Below, piece by piece: positions 1-9,257 of a stretch of 64,000 nt of DNA. The notes below the pieces were generated by a model. The model worked only from the letters and a program-made list of their open reading frames with translations, did not search any database and had not been told where the DNA came from. The position numbers and the translations under genes are program-made. The DNA lies in the NCBI RefSeq assembly GCF_011046735.1, contig NZ_CP049258.1, positions 3,118,001-3,182,000 on the forward strand, written 5' to 3'. How positions within the stretch are numbered: the first letter of the stretch is position 1; every line of letters begins with the position of its first letter. The DNA comes from Nordella sp. HKS 07 (lineage in GTDB: Bacteria; Pseudomonadota; Alphaproteobacteria; Rhizobiales; Aestuariivirgaceae).

Positions 1-963
1 GCCGAGATCGAGCGTCGAGGTGCAGACGACAGCACGCAATTTGCCGGCCGCCATGGCCGCTTCCACCTTGCGCCTCTGTCCGACATCGAGCGAGCCGTGA
101 TGGAGCGCGATCGGCAGATGGTCCTCATTGGCCGACCACAAGGCCTGGAAGGTCATCTCGGCTTGGGCACGCGTATTGACGAAGACGAGCGTCATGCGCG
201 CCCGGCCGATCGCTTCATAAATCTCCGGTATCGCATAGCGGGTCATGTGCCCCGACCAGGGTACCCGCTCGGCCGATTTGAGAATGCTGATCTGCGGCGC
301 CGCCCCGGCCTTGCCCATCACGAGCTCGGCGAGCCGGCTTCCCTCTTCTTGCGGTGTCAGCCATGCCCTGAGCGCATCGGGATCGGCGACGGTGGCGGAA
401 AGGCCGATGCGGTGGATCCGGGGCGCCAGACTTCTGACGCGGGAAAGCGCCAGCGACAGGAGAACACCGCGCTTCGAGGTGACGAGGGAATGCAGCTCGT
501 CCAGCACGATGGCGCGCAGGTCCTTCAGCATATGCGCGGCACCCGGATCGGCGATGAGCAGCGAGACCTGCTCGGGCGTCGTGATCAGGATGTCGGGCGG
601 CTTCTCGCGCTGGCGCTTGCGGCGCGAATGCGGCGTGTCGCCGGTGCGCGTCTCGACCCTGACCGGCAGGTTCATCTCTCTGACCGGTGTTTCGAGATTG
701 CGCGCTATATCCACGGCCAGCGCCTTGAGCGGTGAGATATAGAGGGTATGGATGCCGTTGCGCTCGGTTTGCCGGGTCAGTTCCACGAGGCTTGGCAGGA
801 AGCCCGCCAGCGTCTTGCCGCCGCCTGTCGGTGAGATCAGCAGCACGTCGAGCCCGGCCTGGGCCTTCTCCAGCACGGCCAGCTGATGCGGCCGCGGGCT
901 CCAGCCGCGCGCGCGGAACCAGTCGGTGAAGACTTCGGGCAGCCTGGTCGGGCGGTCGTCCAT
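1..963 (-). CDS. Lhr-type / ligase-associated DEXH-box helicase, N-terminal part (3' end beyond window)
   Basis: Superfamily 2 helicase, probably a DNA repair translocase of the Lhr or ligase-associated DEXH group. Reading from the ATG at 963, about 321 residues are visible before the window edge. Walker A is SPTGGGKT (around residues 45-52), motif Ia is in YISPLKALAVD, the DExH box is LDELHS, motif III is GLSATVAD, and the start of RecA domain 2 is seen as LVFVNTRAQAE. The C-terminal half (winged helix and Lhr-specific domains) lies outside the window, so the exact subfamily cannot be fixed; a ligase-associated gene usually sits beside a DNA ligase and a metallophosphatase, which would be to the left. 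It is divergent from the MATE gene with 107 bp between starts. Confidence 0.85.
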   Translation of the reverse strand, partial: MDDRPTRLPEVFTDWFRARGWSPRPHQLAVLEKAQAGLDVLLISPTGGGKTLAGFLPSLVELTRQTERNGIHTLYISPLKALAVDIARNLETPVREMNLPVRVETRTGDTPHSRRKRQREKPPDILITTPEQVSLLIADPGAAHMLKDLRAIVLDELHSLVTSKRGVLLSLALSRVRSLAPRIHRIGLSATVADPDALRAWLTPQEEGSRLAELVMGKAGAAPQISILKSAERVPWSGHMTRYAIPEIYEAIGRARMTLVFVNTRAQAEMTFQALWSANEDHLPIALHHGSLDVGQRRKVEAAMAAGKLRAVVCTSTLDLG

Positions 964-1070
964 GGCGCGACCATAGCCGCATTTGGCGGCTTGCTGGTGC
1001 CAGATTTTGTCAGCAGCGCTGCAAGACTCTGACTGCGCGGCAACCAGAATCGCTCTAATAATCCAGGCCC

Positions 1071-2396
1071 ATGCATTCCCCGCAATCGACGCCGGTCACG
1101 CATAGAGGCGTACTCGCCATTGCCGTGCCGATCATGCTGTCCAATGTGACGCAGCCGGTCATCGGCATCGTCAATACGGCGGTGGTTGGCCAGCTGCCCG
1201 GCGCCTATTACATCGGAGCCATCACCGTCGGCGCCCTGATCTTCAACTTCATCTACTGGGGATTCGGCTTCCTGAGGCTCGGCACCGGCGGCCTGACCGC
1301 CCAGGCGACCGGACGCGGCGACAGCGCCGAGCTGGTCGCGGTGCTGATGCGCTCCCTCATCATCGCCGGCATCGCCGGGGTGGCGATTATCCTGCTGGCG
1401 CCCTTCATCGGCAGGCTCACCTTCAGCCTCATCAACGGGTCGGAGGAAGTGGAAAGCCATGCCGCCACCTATTTCTACATCCGAGTCTTTTCCGCCCCCT
1501 TCGCGCTGACGAGTTTCTGTCTCATCGGCTGGTTCGTCGGGCAGGGCCGCGCCCGCGTCGCCTTCCTCCTCCAGGTCTTTCTCAATCTCACCAATGGCGC
1601 CCTGAGCCTCATCTTCGTGCTGGGGCTTGGCATGACGTCCGATGGCGTGGCGCTTGCCGCTCTCATTTCCGAGGTCTCGGCGGCCCTGCTCGGCCTCTTC
1701 ATCGCCTGGCGCCGGCTGCGGGAGATGGGGGCGCGCTTCGAAAGCGCCCGCGTCTTCGATCGCGCCAAGCTCATCCGCACCTTCGCCATCAACCGCGACA
1801 TCATGATCAGGACCATCTGTCTCGTCCTGGTCTTTTCCTGGTTCACCGCCAGGGGCGCGCAAGCGGGCGACGTAATCGTGTCGGCCAATGCCGTCCTCAT
1901 GCATTTCTTTGATTTCGCGGCTTTTCTGATTGACGGCTTCGCGCTCGCCACCGAGACGCTGGTCGGCCAGGCGGTCGGCGCCCGCGACCGTGCGCGCTTC
2001 AACCGAGCGATAAGTCTCACCTCGATCTGGCTGACGATCGCCGGGGTCTTGACCGCGGCGGTCATCTGGTTCTGCGGGCCGTTCCTGATCGATCTCATGG
2101 CGGCAGATGAGGAAGTGCGCGCGACCGCGCGGACCTATCTTTTCTGGGCCGCGTTGGCGCCCCTGACCGGCATCGCCTGCTTCCAGTTCGACGGCATCTT
2201 CACCGGCGCCACCCAGACCGCCGACATGCGCAACATGATGCTGCTCTCGATGCTCATCACCCTCGCGGCCTGGTGGCCGCTCGAGCAATATTACGGCAAT
2301 CACGGCCTGTGGGCGGCGATGATCGTCTTCTTCGTGTCGCGCGGCATATTGTTCGCGCTGCGCATGCCGGCGCTGCGGCGCACGGCATTTAGCTAG
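1071..2396 (+). CDS. MATE family efflux transporter (DinF-like)
   Basis: Multidrug and toxic compound extrusion antiporter of the inner membrane, exporting organic cations or other small molecules in exchange for H+ or Na+. The 441-residue protein has the usual MATE size and about 12 hydrophobic segments in two halves. It opens with the family-typical stretch LAIAVPIMLSNVTQPVIGIV and continues with GQLPGAYYIGAI and the conserved GFGFLRLGTGGLTAQA region. In the second half, ATETLVGQAVGARD repeats the GQ-x-x-GA motif of the family. The DinF/DNA-damage-inducible subgroup fits best, but substrate cannot be inferred. It is a single gene, tail to tail with the TerB-like gene with only 3 bp between the stop codons. 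Confidence 0.9.
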   Translation: MHSPQSTPVTHRGVLAIAVPIMLSNVTQPVIGIVNTAVVGQLPGAYYIGAITVGALIFNFIYWGFGFLRLGTGGLTAQATGRGDSAELVAVLMRSLIIAGIAGVAIILLAPFIGRLTFSLINGSEEVESHAATYFYIRVFSAPFALTSFCLIGWFVGQGRARVAFLLQVFLNLTNGALSLIFVLGLGMTSDGVALAALISEVSAALLGLFIAWRRLREMGARFESARVFDRAKLIRTFAINRDIMIRTICLVLVFSWFTARGAQAGDVIVSANAVLMHFFDFAAFLIDGFALATETLVGQAVGARDRARFNRAISLTSIWLTIAGVLTAAVIWFCGPFLIDLMAADEEVRATARTYLFWAALAPLTGIACFQFDGIFTGATQTADMRNMMLLSMLITLAAWWPLEQYYGNHGLWAAMIVFFVSRGILFALRMPALRRTAFS

Positions 2397-2399
2397 TTC

Positions 2400-2813
2400 T
2401 TATTCAGTCTGATAACGGGCGATGGCGCCGCGCTCGAGGGCCGCGGTGACAAGCTTGTCGAGGCCCAGATGATCGCGCAGCATGGCCAGAAAGCGCAGTT
2501 CCTCCTTGCCGACCGCGAGGTCGGAAGCCGCCACCTCGACCGCCAGAGCATAGGCGGTCTCACGCAGTTTCGGCGTCAGCGCCTCGGCGGCGAGGCCGAA
2601 GACCGCCTCGAGCCCTTCCTTGTCCTGCAGGATCTCGCCGCATTCCTGCGCCACATGGGTGAGCTTCTCAGCGTCGAAGGAGCGGAAGATCGGCAATTGC
2701 TTGACGATGCGGCCGATTGCCTTGAGCTCGCGGTCGCCGAGATGGCCTTCGACGGCGGCGATCGTGACCATGACATAGATCAAGGCGTGATGTGTGCTGA
2801 TGGTTTTGGTCAC
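2400..2813 (-). CDS. Tellurite resistance TerB-family protein
   Basis: Small all-helical TerB-like protein of 137 residues; the family is linked to metal and oxidative stress but its biochemistry is unresolved. The core reads as a TerB domain: ALIYVMVTIAAVEGHLGDREL (family position of the acidic metal-binding cluster), then GRIVKQLPIFRSF, and a second acidic helix ASDLAVGKEELRFLAMLRDHLGL. I chose the GTG at 2813 because GGAG lies six bases upstream. The longer reading to 2915 would overlap the end of the AraC gene and adds a non-TerB-like extension. There are no ter operon partners nearby, so a tellurite role is not implied. Confidence 0.8.
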   Translation of the reverse strand: MTKTISTHHALIYVMVTIAAVEGHLGDRELKAIGRIVKQLPIFRSFDAEKLTHVAQECGEILQDKEGLEAVFGLAAEALTPKLRETAYALAVEVAASDLAVGKEELRFLAMLRDHLGLDKLVTAALERGAIARYQTE

Positions 2814-2911
2814 CGGAAACTCCACGGAAGGGCGCGATGCCGACTGGCTAGCGAGCCACGCGGACTTTGTCCAGCGCGTGGTCCGCAGAGGGGGGCAACT
2901 GAACGCGAGCT

Positions 2912-3927
2912 TCACCGGGGCCGGGCGAATTTGGCGAAGTGGGCCTGCACGCTGACGATATGGCGGTCGGTGAAGACGAGAGCCGATCCTTGCTGCCGGG
3001 CTTCGCTGGGCGTCATGCCGAAACGGCTTTGAAATGCCCTGAGGAACTGGCTGCTGCCCGAAAAGCCGAGGTCATAGGCGATCTTGGTGATCGAATGCGC
3101 CTGGCTTCCGCGCTGCGTGAGTTGCCGATAGGCCGCCTCGAGTCTTTTTCGCGGATTACGGTGACGACGCCGCCGTCCATCAGGAACATTCGGTAAAGAT
3201 GCGCGCGCGAAACCCGGAAGCGGCGCATCAGGTGAGCCGGACCGAGGCCGGGTTCGGCGAGATTGTGATCGATGAATTCCAGGACGCGCCGGCGCAGGAT
3301 GGAAGCCAGTACCGGATCATCGTACACCCTGTCGGGGACCTGGCGAGCAAGGCCTGCGGCCAGCAGAGAAATCGTCGCGTCCTCGATGGCGAGCGCGTCG
3401 GCCTCTTCCATATCCGCCGAGGCCTCCGACAGGCTCGTGATGAAATCGGACAGAAGTTTCGTGAGGGGCAAGCCGGCCTTGAGCACTGTGCCATGGAGGC
3501 TGCGCCCCGAAGCCGCCTTGTCCAGGCGCTCGCGCGGCAGGAGGATCGACAGCGTCGAGCCGGTGCTGAGATGGATCGCCAGCGGCCGGGCGAGGTCGCA
3601 GGCGTAAATGTCGCCGGGACGGATCGAGGTTGCATGCCCGTCACAGTCGCCGTCGATCGCGCCGCTCATGAGCAGTTGGACGAGGTAGAGATCGAGGCCG
3701 CTCTGCAGGATGAGACGGCGGTCGCGTCTGAGTTGCTGGCGGTTGAAGCTGGTCGGGCCGATCAGGAGCGAGGCGAGCGGGCGCGAGCGCACCGTTCCCT
3801 CGAGCGTGGGCGCATCGGCGTCTTCACGTCGCGTAGTCTCGAAGAAGGGCTGCGAGAGACTGCGCCAGAGATCGTCCCGTAAATCCGGCTCGACGAAATC
3901 CGTCGACAGAAACAATTCATTCTGCAT
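2912..3927 (-). pseudogene. AraC-family transcriptional regulator, frameshifted in an A5 run
   Basis: Ligand-responsive AraC/XylS regulator. The N-terminal 200 residues resemble the AraC_binding_2 cupin-like sensor domain (PTSFNRQQLRR, then IRPGDIYACDLARPL). The first helix-turn-helix (HLMRRFRVSRAHLYRMF) is in frame. At about 3150 the frame breaks after VIREK: a run of five A should be six. In the -1 frame the expected second helix-turn-helix follows (SITKIAYDLGFSGSSQFLRAFQSRFG) and ends at a TGA at 2912-2914, giving a normal ~338 aa protein. As read, the in-frame protein stops at 3013 with a scrambled C-terminus. Sequencing error, a true mutation, or slippage at the A-run are all possible. 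The targets are unknown; the next gene downstream of its promoter region is the amide hydrolase. Confidence 0.8.
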
Positions 3928-4068
3928 TATCGGGGCGTCTGCCGTACCTCACCTCGTCCCGTAGCCTTAAGGTGATTTCCGCTCGACTTCAACGACCGGC
4001 AAGACTCTTTGGCGCCATGAAGCGAAATGTCGGGCAGTTCTTCGTCCGGATTTGAATCGAATGGTCGA

Positions 4069-4095
4069 GGGATCGGCAAGAGCCTTGCCGATCCC
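4069..4095 (-). terminator. Terminator-like hairpin after the linear-amide hydrolase gene
   Basis: A perfect 12-bp stem (GGGATCGGCAAG / CTTGCCGATCCC) with a 3-base loop lies 8 bp beyond the amide hydrolase stop codon. No clear U-run follows on the minus strand, so it may act with Rho or as an mRNA 3'-end stabiliser. Confidence 0.55.
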
Positions 4096-4103
4096 CGCTC
4101 AGG

Positions 4104-5228
4104 TTACGGCTTGGCGAAGCTCAGCGCCGGCGCAGTCATGCCGGCTTCGAGCGTCGCTTTCGCCACCGCCTTGGCGTCGAGATCGAAGCTCATGAGGTCG
4201 ATGCTGCGCAGCACCGGGTCTTCATAGGTCTTCACGTAGAATTTCTTGTTGCTGAGATCGGCGACCGTCGACCATTGCGTGTATTCGAGCGGCGTCTTGG
4301 GGGCATCCTGGGCCTGCTGGTCTCTGATCCAGCCTTTGGGAATGTCGAAGTTGTTCAGGATGTGCTCGGCGAGGCGGACGCTTTCGATTCCGCTGGGCTT
4401 GCGCTCGGCGGAAAGCGTGTAGCCGAGGGCGCGGATGAAGCGCGACGGCGGCGTCGGATCGCCCGGTATGCCGAGAAGGCCCGAGCCTTGTCCGAGCGGC
4501 GCAAATTCCTGGCCTTCGACGACCAGGGGCGGGGCGTTGTGACCGGAGAGCTTCACGTAGTTTCGCAGATTGGTCAGATGCCAGTCGAAGGACGGCGAGT
4601 TCGTCATGACACCCAACGGATTGTCATAGACCTTCAATACGCCGTCGACCGGCTCGATCACCAGGGATTTGCCGCTGGCATCGTGCAGCGTGTAGTGCAC
4701 CGGCGGCGCGAAGCCCATCTCGGGCTGGACGACATTGATGACGGAAATGTCGGCGAGCGCCGCCTTGACCTCATCGACGGTCGCGAAATTGGTGAGCGCC
4801 CAGGTGAGGAAATCCCACGGCGCCAGGGATTTTGCCCTATCCGCCTTGGCCGGATCGGCATAGCCCGCATAGTCCGGGAAATACAGGATGCCGCCGGCGA
4901 GGCCCTTTTCGTTCATGCCGTCCACCAGCGCCGAAACGCCGAGAGCGTTGAGGCCGACGGCGGCATATTTGCTCTGCCAGGTCATGGCCGGCTTGCCGTC
5001 GGCGCCGATCGAGTTCAGGGCATAGTGACGCGGCACCACGATGAAGGAGGATTTGAGCGGCATGGCGAATTCCATGGTGCGGCCATAGACCGCGCCATTA
5101 TCCGTGGTGCGCAGCAGGAAGCTGGTGCAGGCCAGTGCCGACTGCGTTGCGATCGCCGTTGCGGCGATCATCGCTAAACCGCCACGAACGAGCTTGCGCC
5201 AGGACTTTCCTTGCGTGAGTTGTGTCAT
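4104..5228 (-). CDS. Secreted linear amide C-N hydrolase (choloylglycine hydrolase family, Ntn)
   Basis: Ntn-hydrolase of the choloylglycine hydrolase/penicillin V acylase family, which cleaves linear amide bonds (bile salts, penicillin V, acyl-homoserine lactones). The 374-residue product starts at the ATG at 5228, with AAGG upstream. The N-terminus is a signal peptide (WRKLVRGGLAMIAATAIATQSALA) followed directly by CTSFLLRT, so export and cleavage would expose the catalytic N-terminal Cys. Other family landmarks are the GRTMEF stretch (Arg of the active site), VDGMNEKGLAGGILYF, and VMTNSPSFDWHLTNLRNY (Asn/Asp region). The substrate is not determinable. It is divergent from the YtcJ-type amidohydrolase gene, sharing a promoter region with five TGAGAC elements. 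Confidence 0.85.
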   Translation of the reverse strand: MTQLTQGKSWRKLVRGGLAMIAATAIATQSALACTSFLLRTTDNGAVYGRTMEFAMPLKSSFIVVPRHYALNSIGADGKPAMTWQSKYAAVGLNALGVSALVDGMNEKGLAGGILYFPDYAGYADPAKADRAKSLAPWDFLTWALTNFATVDEVKAALADISVINVVQPEMGFAPPVHYTLHDASGKSLVIEPVDGVLKVYDNPLGVMTNSPSFDWHLTNLRNYVKLSGHNAPPLVVEGQEFAPLGQGSGLLGIPGDPTPPSRFIRALGYTLSAERKPSGIESVRLAEHILNNFDIPKGWIRDQQAQDAPKTPLEYTQWSTVADLSNKKFYVKTYEDPVLRSIDLMSFDLDAKAVAKATLEAGMTAPALSFAKP

Positions 5229-5330
5229 CGTCAGATTACCTTGAGACAGAATTGAGAAACTGCGCGGCACAGATCGCCTCGCGCTGGGTGCCTGTTAGCA
5301 CCCGGGAGCTGCGTGGGCGATAGGCTGAGT

Positions 5331-5403
5331 GTCTCATTTATCCCGGCGCGCCGTCTCAATGCCCATCTGAGACCGTGAGACTCCTGGCATAGGGAAATGA
5401 GAC
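5331..5403. promoter_or_regulatory. Cluster of five TGAGAC/GTCTCA elements in a divergent promoter region
   Basis: GTCTCA occurs at 5331 and 5353, and TGAGAC at 5368, 5376 and 5398. The outer pair (5331/5398) and inner pair (5353/5376) are both symmetric about position 5367, and the outer arms extend to 9 bp (GTCTCATTT and its complement). The cluster lies between the starts of the secreted amide hydrolase (5228) and the amidohydrolase (5501), so it is probably a regulator-binding array controlling both. Which regulator binds is unknown. Confidence 0.5.
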
Positions 5404-5500
5404 GTGGCGTGAAGCGGCCTTCGCGCGATTCATGCAGCCTCGCGGCGGGTTTTCGCACGGTTTTCCAGGATCGCGCATCACACTGACAAGGAATGTAACC

Positions 5501-7240
5501 ATGTGTCTCGCATGCAATCCCGGAATGGTGGCGGTCCTCAGGAACGCGGCCTCGCGCCGTGACTTCCTCAAATATATGGGCGTTGCGACCACGTCAGCCA
5601 TTGCCGCTACGGCACTTGCGTCGCGCCGGGCATTTGCCCAGGCCGGCGATCCCGCGGATGTCATCTTCTCGGGCGGCCCTGTTCTGACCATGAACGACAA
5701 GGCGCCGCGTGCGGAAGCGCTCGCCATTCGCGGCGACCGCATTTTGCTCGTTGGAAGCAAGGCGGAGGCGCAAGCAGTGAGCGGACCCAAGACACGCGTC
5801 GTCGATCTTAAAGGCCGTACGCTGATGCCGGGCTTCGTCGAGCCGCATATGCATTCCACCTTTGTCGTGTTTGACGACTGGATCAATGTCAGTCCGATCA
5901 TCATCGCGAATTTCACCGACGTATGGGCCAAGTTGCGTGAGGGTGTCGCCAAGGCCAAGGAAGGCGAATGGGTCCGCGCCCAGCAGTTCGATCCGAGCAT
6001 CACGCAAGGCGCCAGGATCCCGTCGCTCGACGATCTCGACAAGTTGGCGCCGAACAATCCGTTCTTCATGCAGGAGAGCAACGGTCATATCGCCTATGCG
6101 AACAGTGTGGCGCTGAAGCTCGTCGGCATCAGCCGCGACACGCCTGATCCGTCGGGTGCGCGCTTCGTGCGCGATGCCAACGGCGATCTGACCGGAAGGC
6201 TCGAAGAAATGGCGGCGCAGGTGCCGTTCATCGACAAGATGCCGCAACCGCCGGCGACGGAAATCCAGGGGCGCATGCGCCGTCTGATCGGCCTCGCCTC
6301 TTCCGTCGGCTGCACGACGCTGCATGATTGCGGCGTCGGTCTCATGGCCGGCGTGAATGATCTGGCATTGCTCGATGCGGTCACGGCGGACAATTCGCCC
6401 GCCCGCTATCGCGGCTGATCTCCACGATCATGGACGACTGGGAGAAGATGGGGCTGAAACCCGGCCACGGCAATGACATCTTCCGTCGACGGTATCAAGG
6501 CCTGGGCCGATGGTTCGAACCAGGCGAAGACCGGCTATCAGCGCGAGAACTATATCGGCACCGACAGCCGTGGCGCCTTGAATTACAGCCTGGAGCAGCT
6601 GATCGAAACCATTGGACGCGCGCATAGGGGCGGCTGGCAGGTCGGCGTCCATGCCAATGGCGATGCCGCCATCGATACGACGATCGAGGCCTATGCGGCC
6701 GTGTTGAAGGACGCGCCGCCGACGGATCTGCGCCATCGCATCGAGCATTGCAGCATGCTGCATGCCGACCAGATGGAGAAAATGCGCGAGCTCGGTCTGT
6801 CGCCGTCCTTCCTGATCGGCCATGTGCGCTGGTGGGGCAAGGCCTTCCAGGACCGCATCTTCGGTCCCGAAAGGGCGCGTTTCTACGATCCCTGCGCGTC
6901 GGCGCTCGCCGCCGGCCTCAAGATCTCTCTCCACTCGGATTGGAACGTCACACCGATCGAGCCCTTGCGTTATGTCGAGGATGCCGTGACCCGCGTGATG
7001 AACGAGGGCGGTGACGTGTTTTATCCCGAGGAGCGCATCCAGGTGGAAGCGGCGTTGCGCGCCGTGACCATAGACTCGGCGTGGCATTGTCACATGGACG
7101 ACAAGGCCGGCAGTCTCGAAGCCGGCAAATTCGCCGACCTGGCGATACTCGAGCAGGATCCGACGGCGGACGCCGTGGCCATCAGCAAGATCAAAGTCAG
7201 CGAAACCTGGATGGCCGGCGAACAGCGGCATTCGGCCTAA
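5501..7240 (+). pseudogene. Tat-exported YtcJ-type amidohydrolase (amidohydrolase 3 family), two compensating frameshifts
   Basis: Metal-dependent amidohydrolase of the YtcJ/amidohydrolase-3 group, about 580 codons. The start is the ATG at 5501 with AAGGA upstream. A twin-arginine leader (ASRRDFLKYMGV ... AFAQA) follows a short Cys-rich N-terminus, so a periplasmic location is likely. Metal-site motifs include PGFVEPHMHS, the later VGVHANGD and HRIEHCS, and SLHSDWNVTP near the end. The frame breaks at about 6415, where one C appears missing after YRG so that translation hits TGA at 6416. The short middle segment (LISTIMDDWEKMG ... NDIF) is in the -1 frame, and at about 6483 the reading returns to the original frame at VDGIKAWADGS. 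All family motifs survive outside these two points, which suggests sequence errors or very recent decay. Confidence 0.8.
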
Positions 7241-7252
7241 TTGGAGAGAATA

Positions 7253-8068
7253 ATGGGGATCAGACCATCAAGACATGGATTGCGGCTGTGCGTCGGGACG
7301 GCGGCACTCTGGGCGGCCATGAGCCTGTCCGCCGCGGCGGCCGATATCACCGCCAAGCCCGCTTCCGACGAATGGGTCATCAGCGTGGCGCCCTATGCCT
7401 GGGCGGCGGGCCTCTCCGGCGATGTCGGCCTGTTCGGCCGCGAGTCTGTCGACCTGGATATGAGCTTCTCGGACATTCTGGACGATCTCAAATTCGCGGC
7501 GATGGGCGTCGTCGAGGCGCATAACGGCACCTACGGCATCTTCGGCGACATCATGTATGTCCATACCGAGACCGAGGAAGGCATTTCGCGCACCGTCGAG
7601 AACATCCCTGTCGCCCTGAAGGCGACGGTCGATACCGAGAATATCGCCGCCACGCTGATGGGCGAGTATCGCCTCGTCAATGACGAGGTCGTCAAGCTCG
7701 ACCTCATGGCGGGCGCGCGCCTCTGGCATGTCGCCAACGACATTTCCGCCAGGCTCAAGGCCGATGGTACCGAGGTGGCCGAGCATGGCGGTGACGACAG
7801 CGAGACCTGGGTCGATCCGATGGTCGGGTTCAAGACGCGCATCAACACGGAAACACCGCTCTATCTCGAAGGCTGGGGCATGATCGGCGGCGCCGGCATC
7901 GGCTCCGATCTCTCCTGGGACGTGATAGGCGGCCTCGGCTATCAGTGGACCAGCGGCTTCTCGACCGTGGTCGGCTATCGCGCCATGGGCGTCGACTACA
8001 GCCATGACGGCTTCGTCTTCGACGTGGTCGAACAGGGCGCCTTCGTCGGCGGCGTCTTTACTTTCTGA
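7253..8068 (+). CDS. Outer-membrane beta-barrel protein of unknown function
   Basis: The 271-residue protein has a signal peptide ending in SLSAAAAD and no long hydrophobic helix in the mature part. The mature part shows alternating polar/hydrophobic segments and ends FVGGVFTF with a terminal Phe, the usual signature of a BAM-inserted outer-membrane barrel. Motifs such as NGTYGIFGDIMYV, LDLMAGARLWH and TSGFSTVVGYRAMGVDY look like successive beta-hairpins. I chose the ATG at 7253, preceded by GGAGAGAATA, rather than the TTG at 7241. It starts 12 bp after the amidohydrolase stop, so both are probably co-transcribed. It may be a channel or a sensor-like barrel; no specific family is recognised. 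Confidence 0.65.
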   Translation: MGIRPSRHGLRLCVGTAALWAAMSLSAAAADITAKPASDEWVISVAPYAWAAGLSGDVGLFGRESVDLDMSFSDILDDLKFAAMGVVEAHNGTYGIFGDIMYVHTETEEGISRTVENIPVALKATVDTENIAATLMGEYRLVNDEVVKLDLMAGARLWHVANDISARLKADGTEVAEHGGDDSETWVDPMVGFKTRINTETPLYLEGWGMIGGAGIGSDLSWDVIGGLGYQWTSGFSTVVGYRAMGVDYSHDGFVFDVVEQGAFVGGVFTF

Positions 8069-8087
8069 CGAGGTGTCTGCAAGGGCT

Positions 8088-8109
8088 GAGCGGCCGAGGC
8101 CGGCCGCTC
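8088..8109. terminator. Hairpin between convergent genes
   Basis: GAGCGGCCG and CGGCCGCTC form a 9-bp GC stem with a 4-base loop between the convergent barrel-protein gene and metallohydrolase gene. It touches the stop codon of the latter. There is no U-run on either side, so an intrinsic terminator is not certain. Confidence 0.45.
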
Positions 8110-9241
8110 ACGCCCACCATTCTCCCTTGATGACGACGCCATGCGCCGAAATGCGCTTGGCGCCGAGGAGATGCTCGCCCGTCACATCGAGATAGTCGAA
8201 TTGGCCATCATCGATCCTGAGCAAACTGGCATCGCCGAGCGAGCCCGGCTTCAGCGTGCCAAGATCATGCCGCTTGATGGCGCGCGCCGGCGTCTCAGTG
8301 GCTGAACGGATGATGTCGTTGAGCCCCATGCCGAGGCAAAGGAATTTCGACATGGTGGTGACGAGGTCATGGGCCGGGCCGTTGATGCATAAAGCATGCA
8401 CGTCGGACGAAATCGTGTCGGGCTCGAAGCCATTGGCCAGCATCGCGCGCGCCGTCTTGAAGGCGAAGGAGCCCATGCCATGGCCGATATCGAACAGCAC
8501 GCCGCGCTTGCGCGCCTGGAGCACGCCCGGCTTGATCGTGCCCTGCGCTGTCACCGGCGCATTGGGGAAGGGGCGGAAGGCATGGGTCAGGACGTCGCCG
8601 GGCCGGAGCCTCGCCAGCACGTCTTCGTAGGTCGGCGGCGGCTCGTCGATATGCGCCATCAGCGGCAGGCCTGCTTCATTGGCGGCCTCAAGCGCGACGT
8701 CGAGCGGCGCGATGCCCTGATCTCCCGAGGCGTGCCGCCCGACCCTGACCTTGATGCCGATGATCTCGTCCGGGTACTTGGCCGCGACCTCGACCGCGCC
8801 TCTGGGGTCCATCAGCCGCATGTCCTCGCTCTCGCCCACATGCACATTGGTCGAGAAGCCGTAGATGCCGGCATGCGAGACATGCAGATAGGCATAGATG
8901 CGCTGGCGCGCCGGGGCGATCACATGCTTGGCGAAGCCGGGGAAATTGCCGGGGCCGGCCGAGCCCGTGTCGACCGAGGTGGTGACACCGCTCTTCAGCG
9001 CATAGAGATCGGGATCGACGCCCAGCGAGGTGCCGCCCCAATAGACATGAGTATGGAGGTCGATGAGGCCCGGCGTCACGATGAAGCCGCTCACATCCTT
9101 GACCTGCGTTTGGGTGTCGCGCTTGAGGCTGGGGCCGATGCCCGACACTTTGCCCTGAGCGAAGCCGACTTCGGTGACGGCGTCGAGCGACTGCGACGGG
9201 TCGACGACGCGCCCGCCGGTGAGGATGAGTTCGTGAGTCAT
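8108..9241 (-). CDS. Amidohydrolase/deacetylase-family metallohydrolase (dihydroorotase-like)
   Basis: Cytosolic zinc-type amidohydrolase of 377 residues from the cyclic-amidohydrolase/deacetylase branch. Visible metal ligands are the HxH of PGLIDLHTHVYWG (near residue 60), the probable carboxylated Lys in EIIGIKVRVGR, His residues in LMAHIDEPP and LTHAFRPFP, and the Asp in ISSDVHALC. The start ATG at 9241 follows AAGAGA and matches the family N-terminus (ELILTGGRVVDPSQSL). Related enzymes act on N-acyl amino acids or cyclic amides, but the substrate here is unknown. It lies downstream of ogt on the same strand, 16 bp away. Confidence 0.8.
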   Translation of the reverse strand: MTHELILTGGRVVDPSQSLDAVTEVGFAQGKVSGIGPSLKRDTQTQVKDVSGFIVTPGLIDLHTHVYWGGTSLGVDPDLYALKSGVTTSVDTGSAGPGNFPGFAKHVIAPARQRIYAYLHVSHAGIYGFSTNVHVGESEDMRLMDPRGAVEVAAKYPDEIIGIKVRVGRHASGDQGIAPLDVALEAANEAGLPLMAHIDEPPPTYEDVLARLRPGDVLTHAFRPFPNAPVTAQGTIKPGVLQARKRGVLFDIGHGMGSFAFKTARAMLANGFEPDTISSDVHALCINGPAHDLVTTMSKFLCLGMGLNDIIRSATETPARAIKRHDLGTLKPGSLGDASLLRIDDGQFDYLDVTGEHLLGAKRISAHGVVIKGEWWA

Positions 9242-9257
9242 AGTCTCTTGCTTTGTT

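Noticed and set aside
837-2303. 488-residue open frame on the minus strand
   Set aside because: Antisense to the MATE gene and overlapping the Lhr start; composition is charged and repetitive, as in GC-rich shadows.
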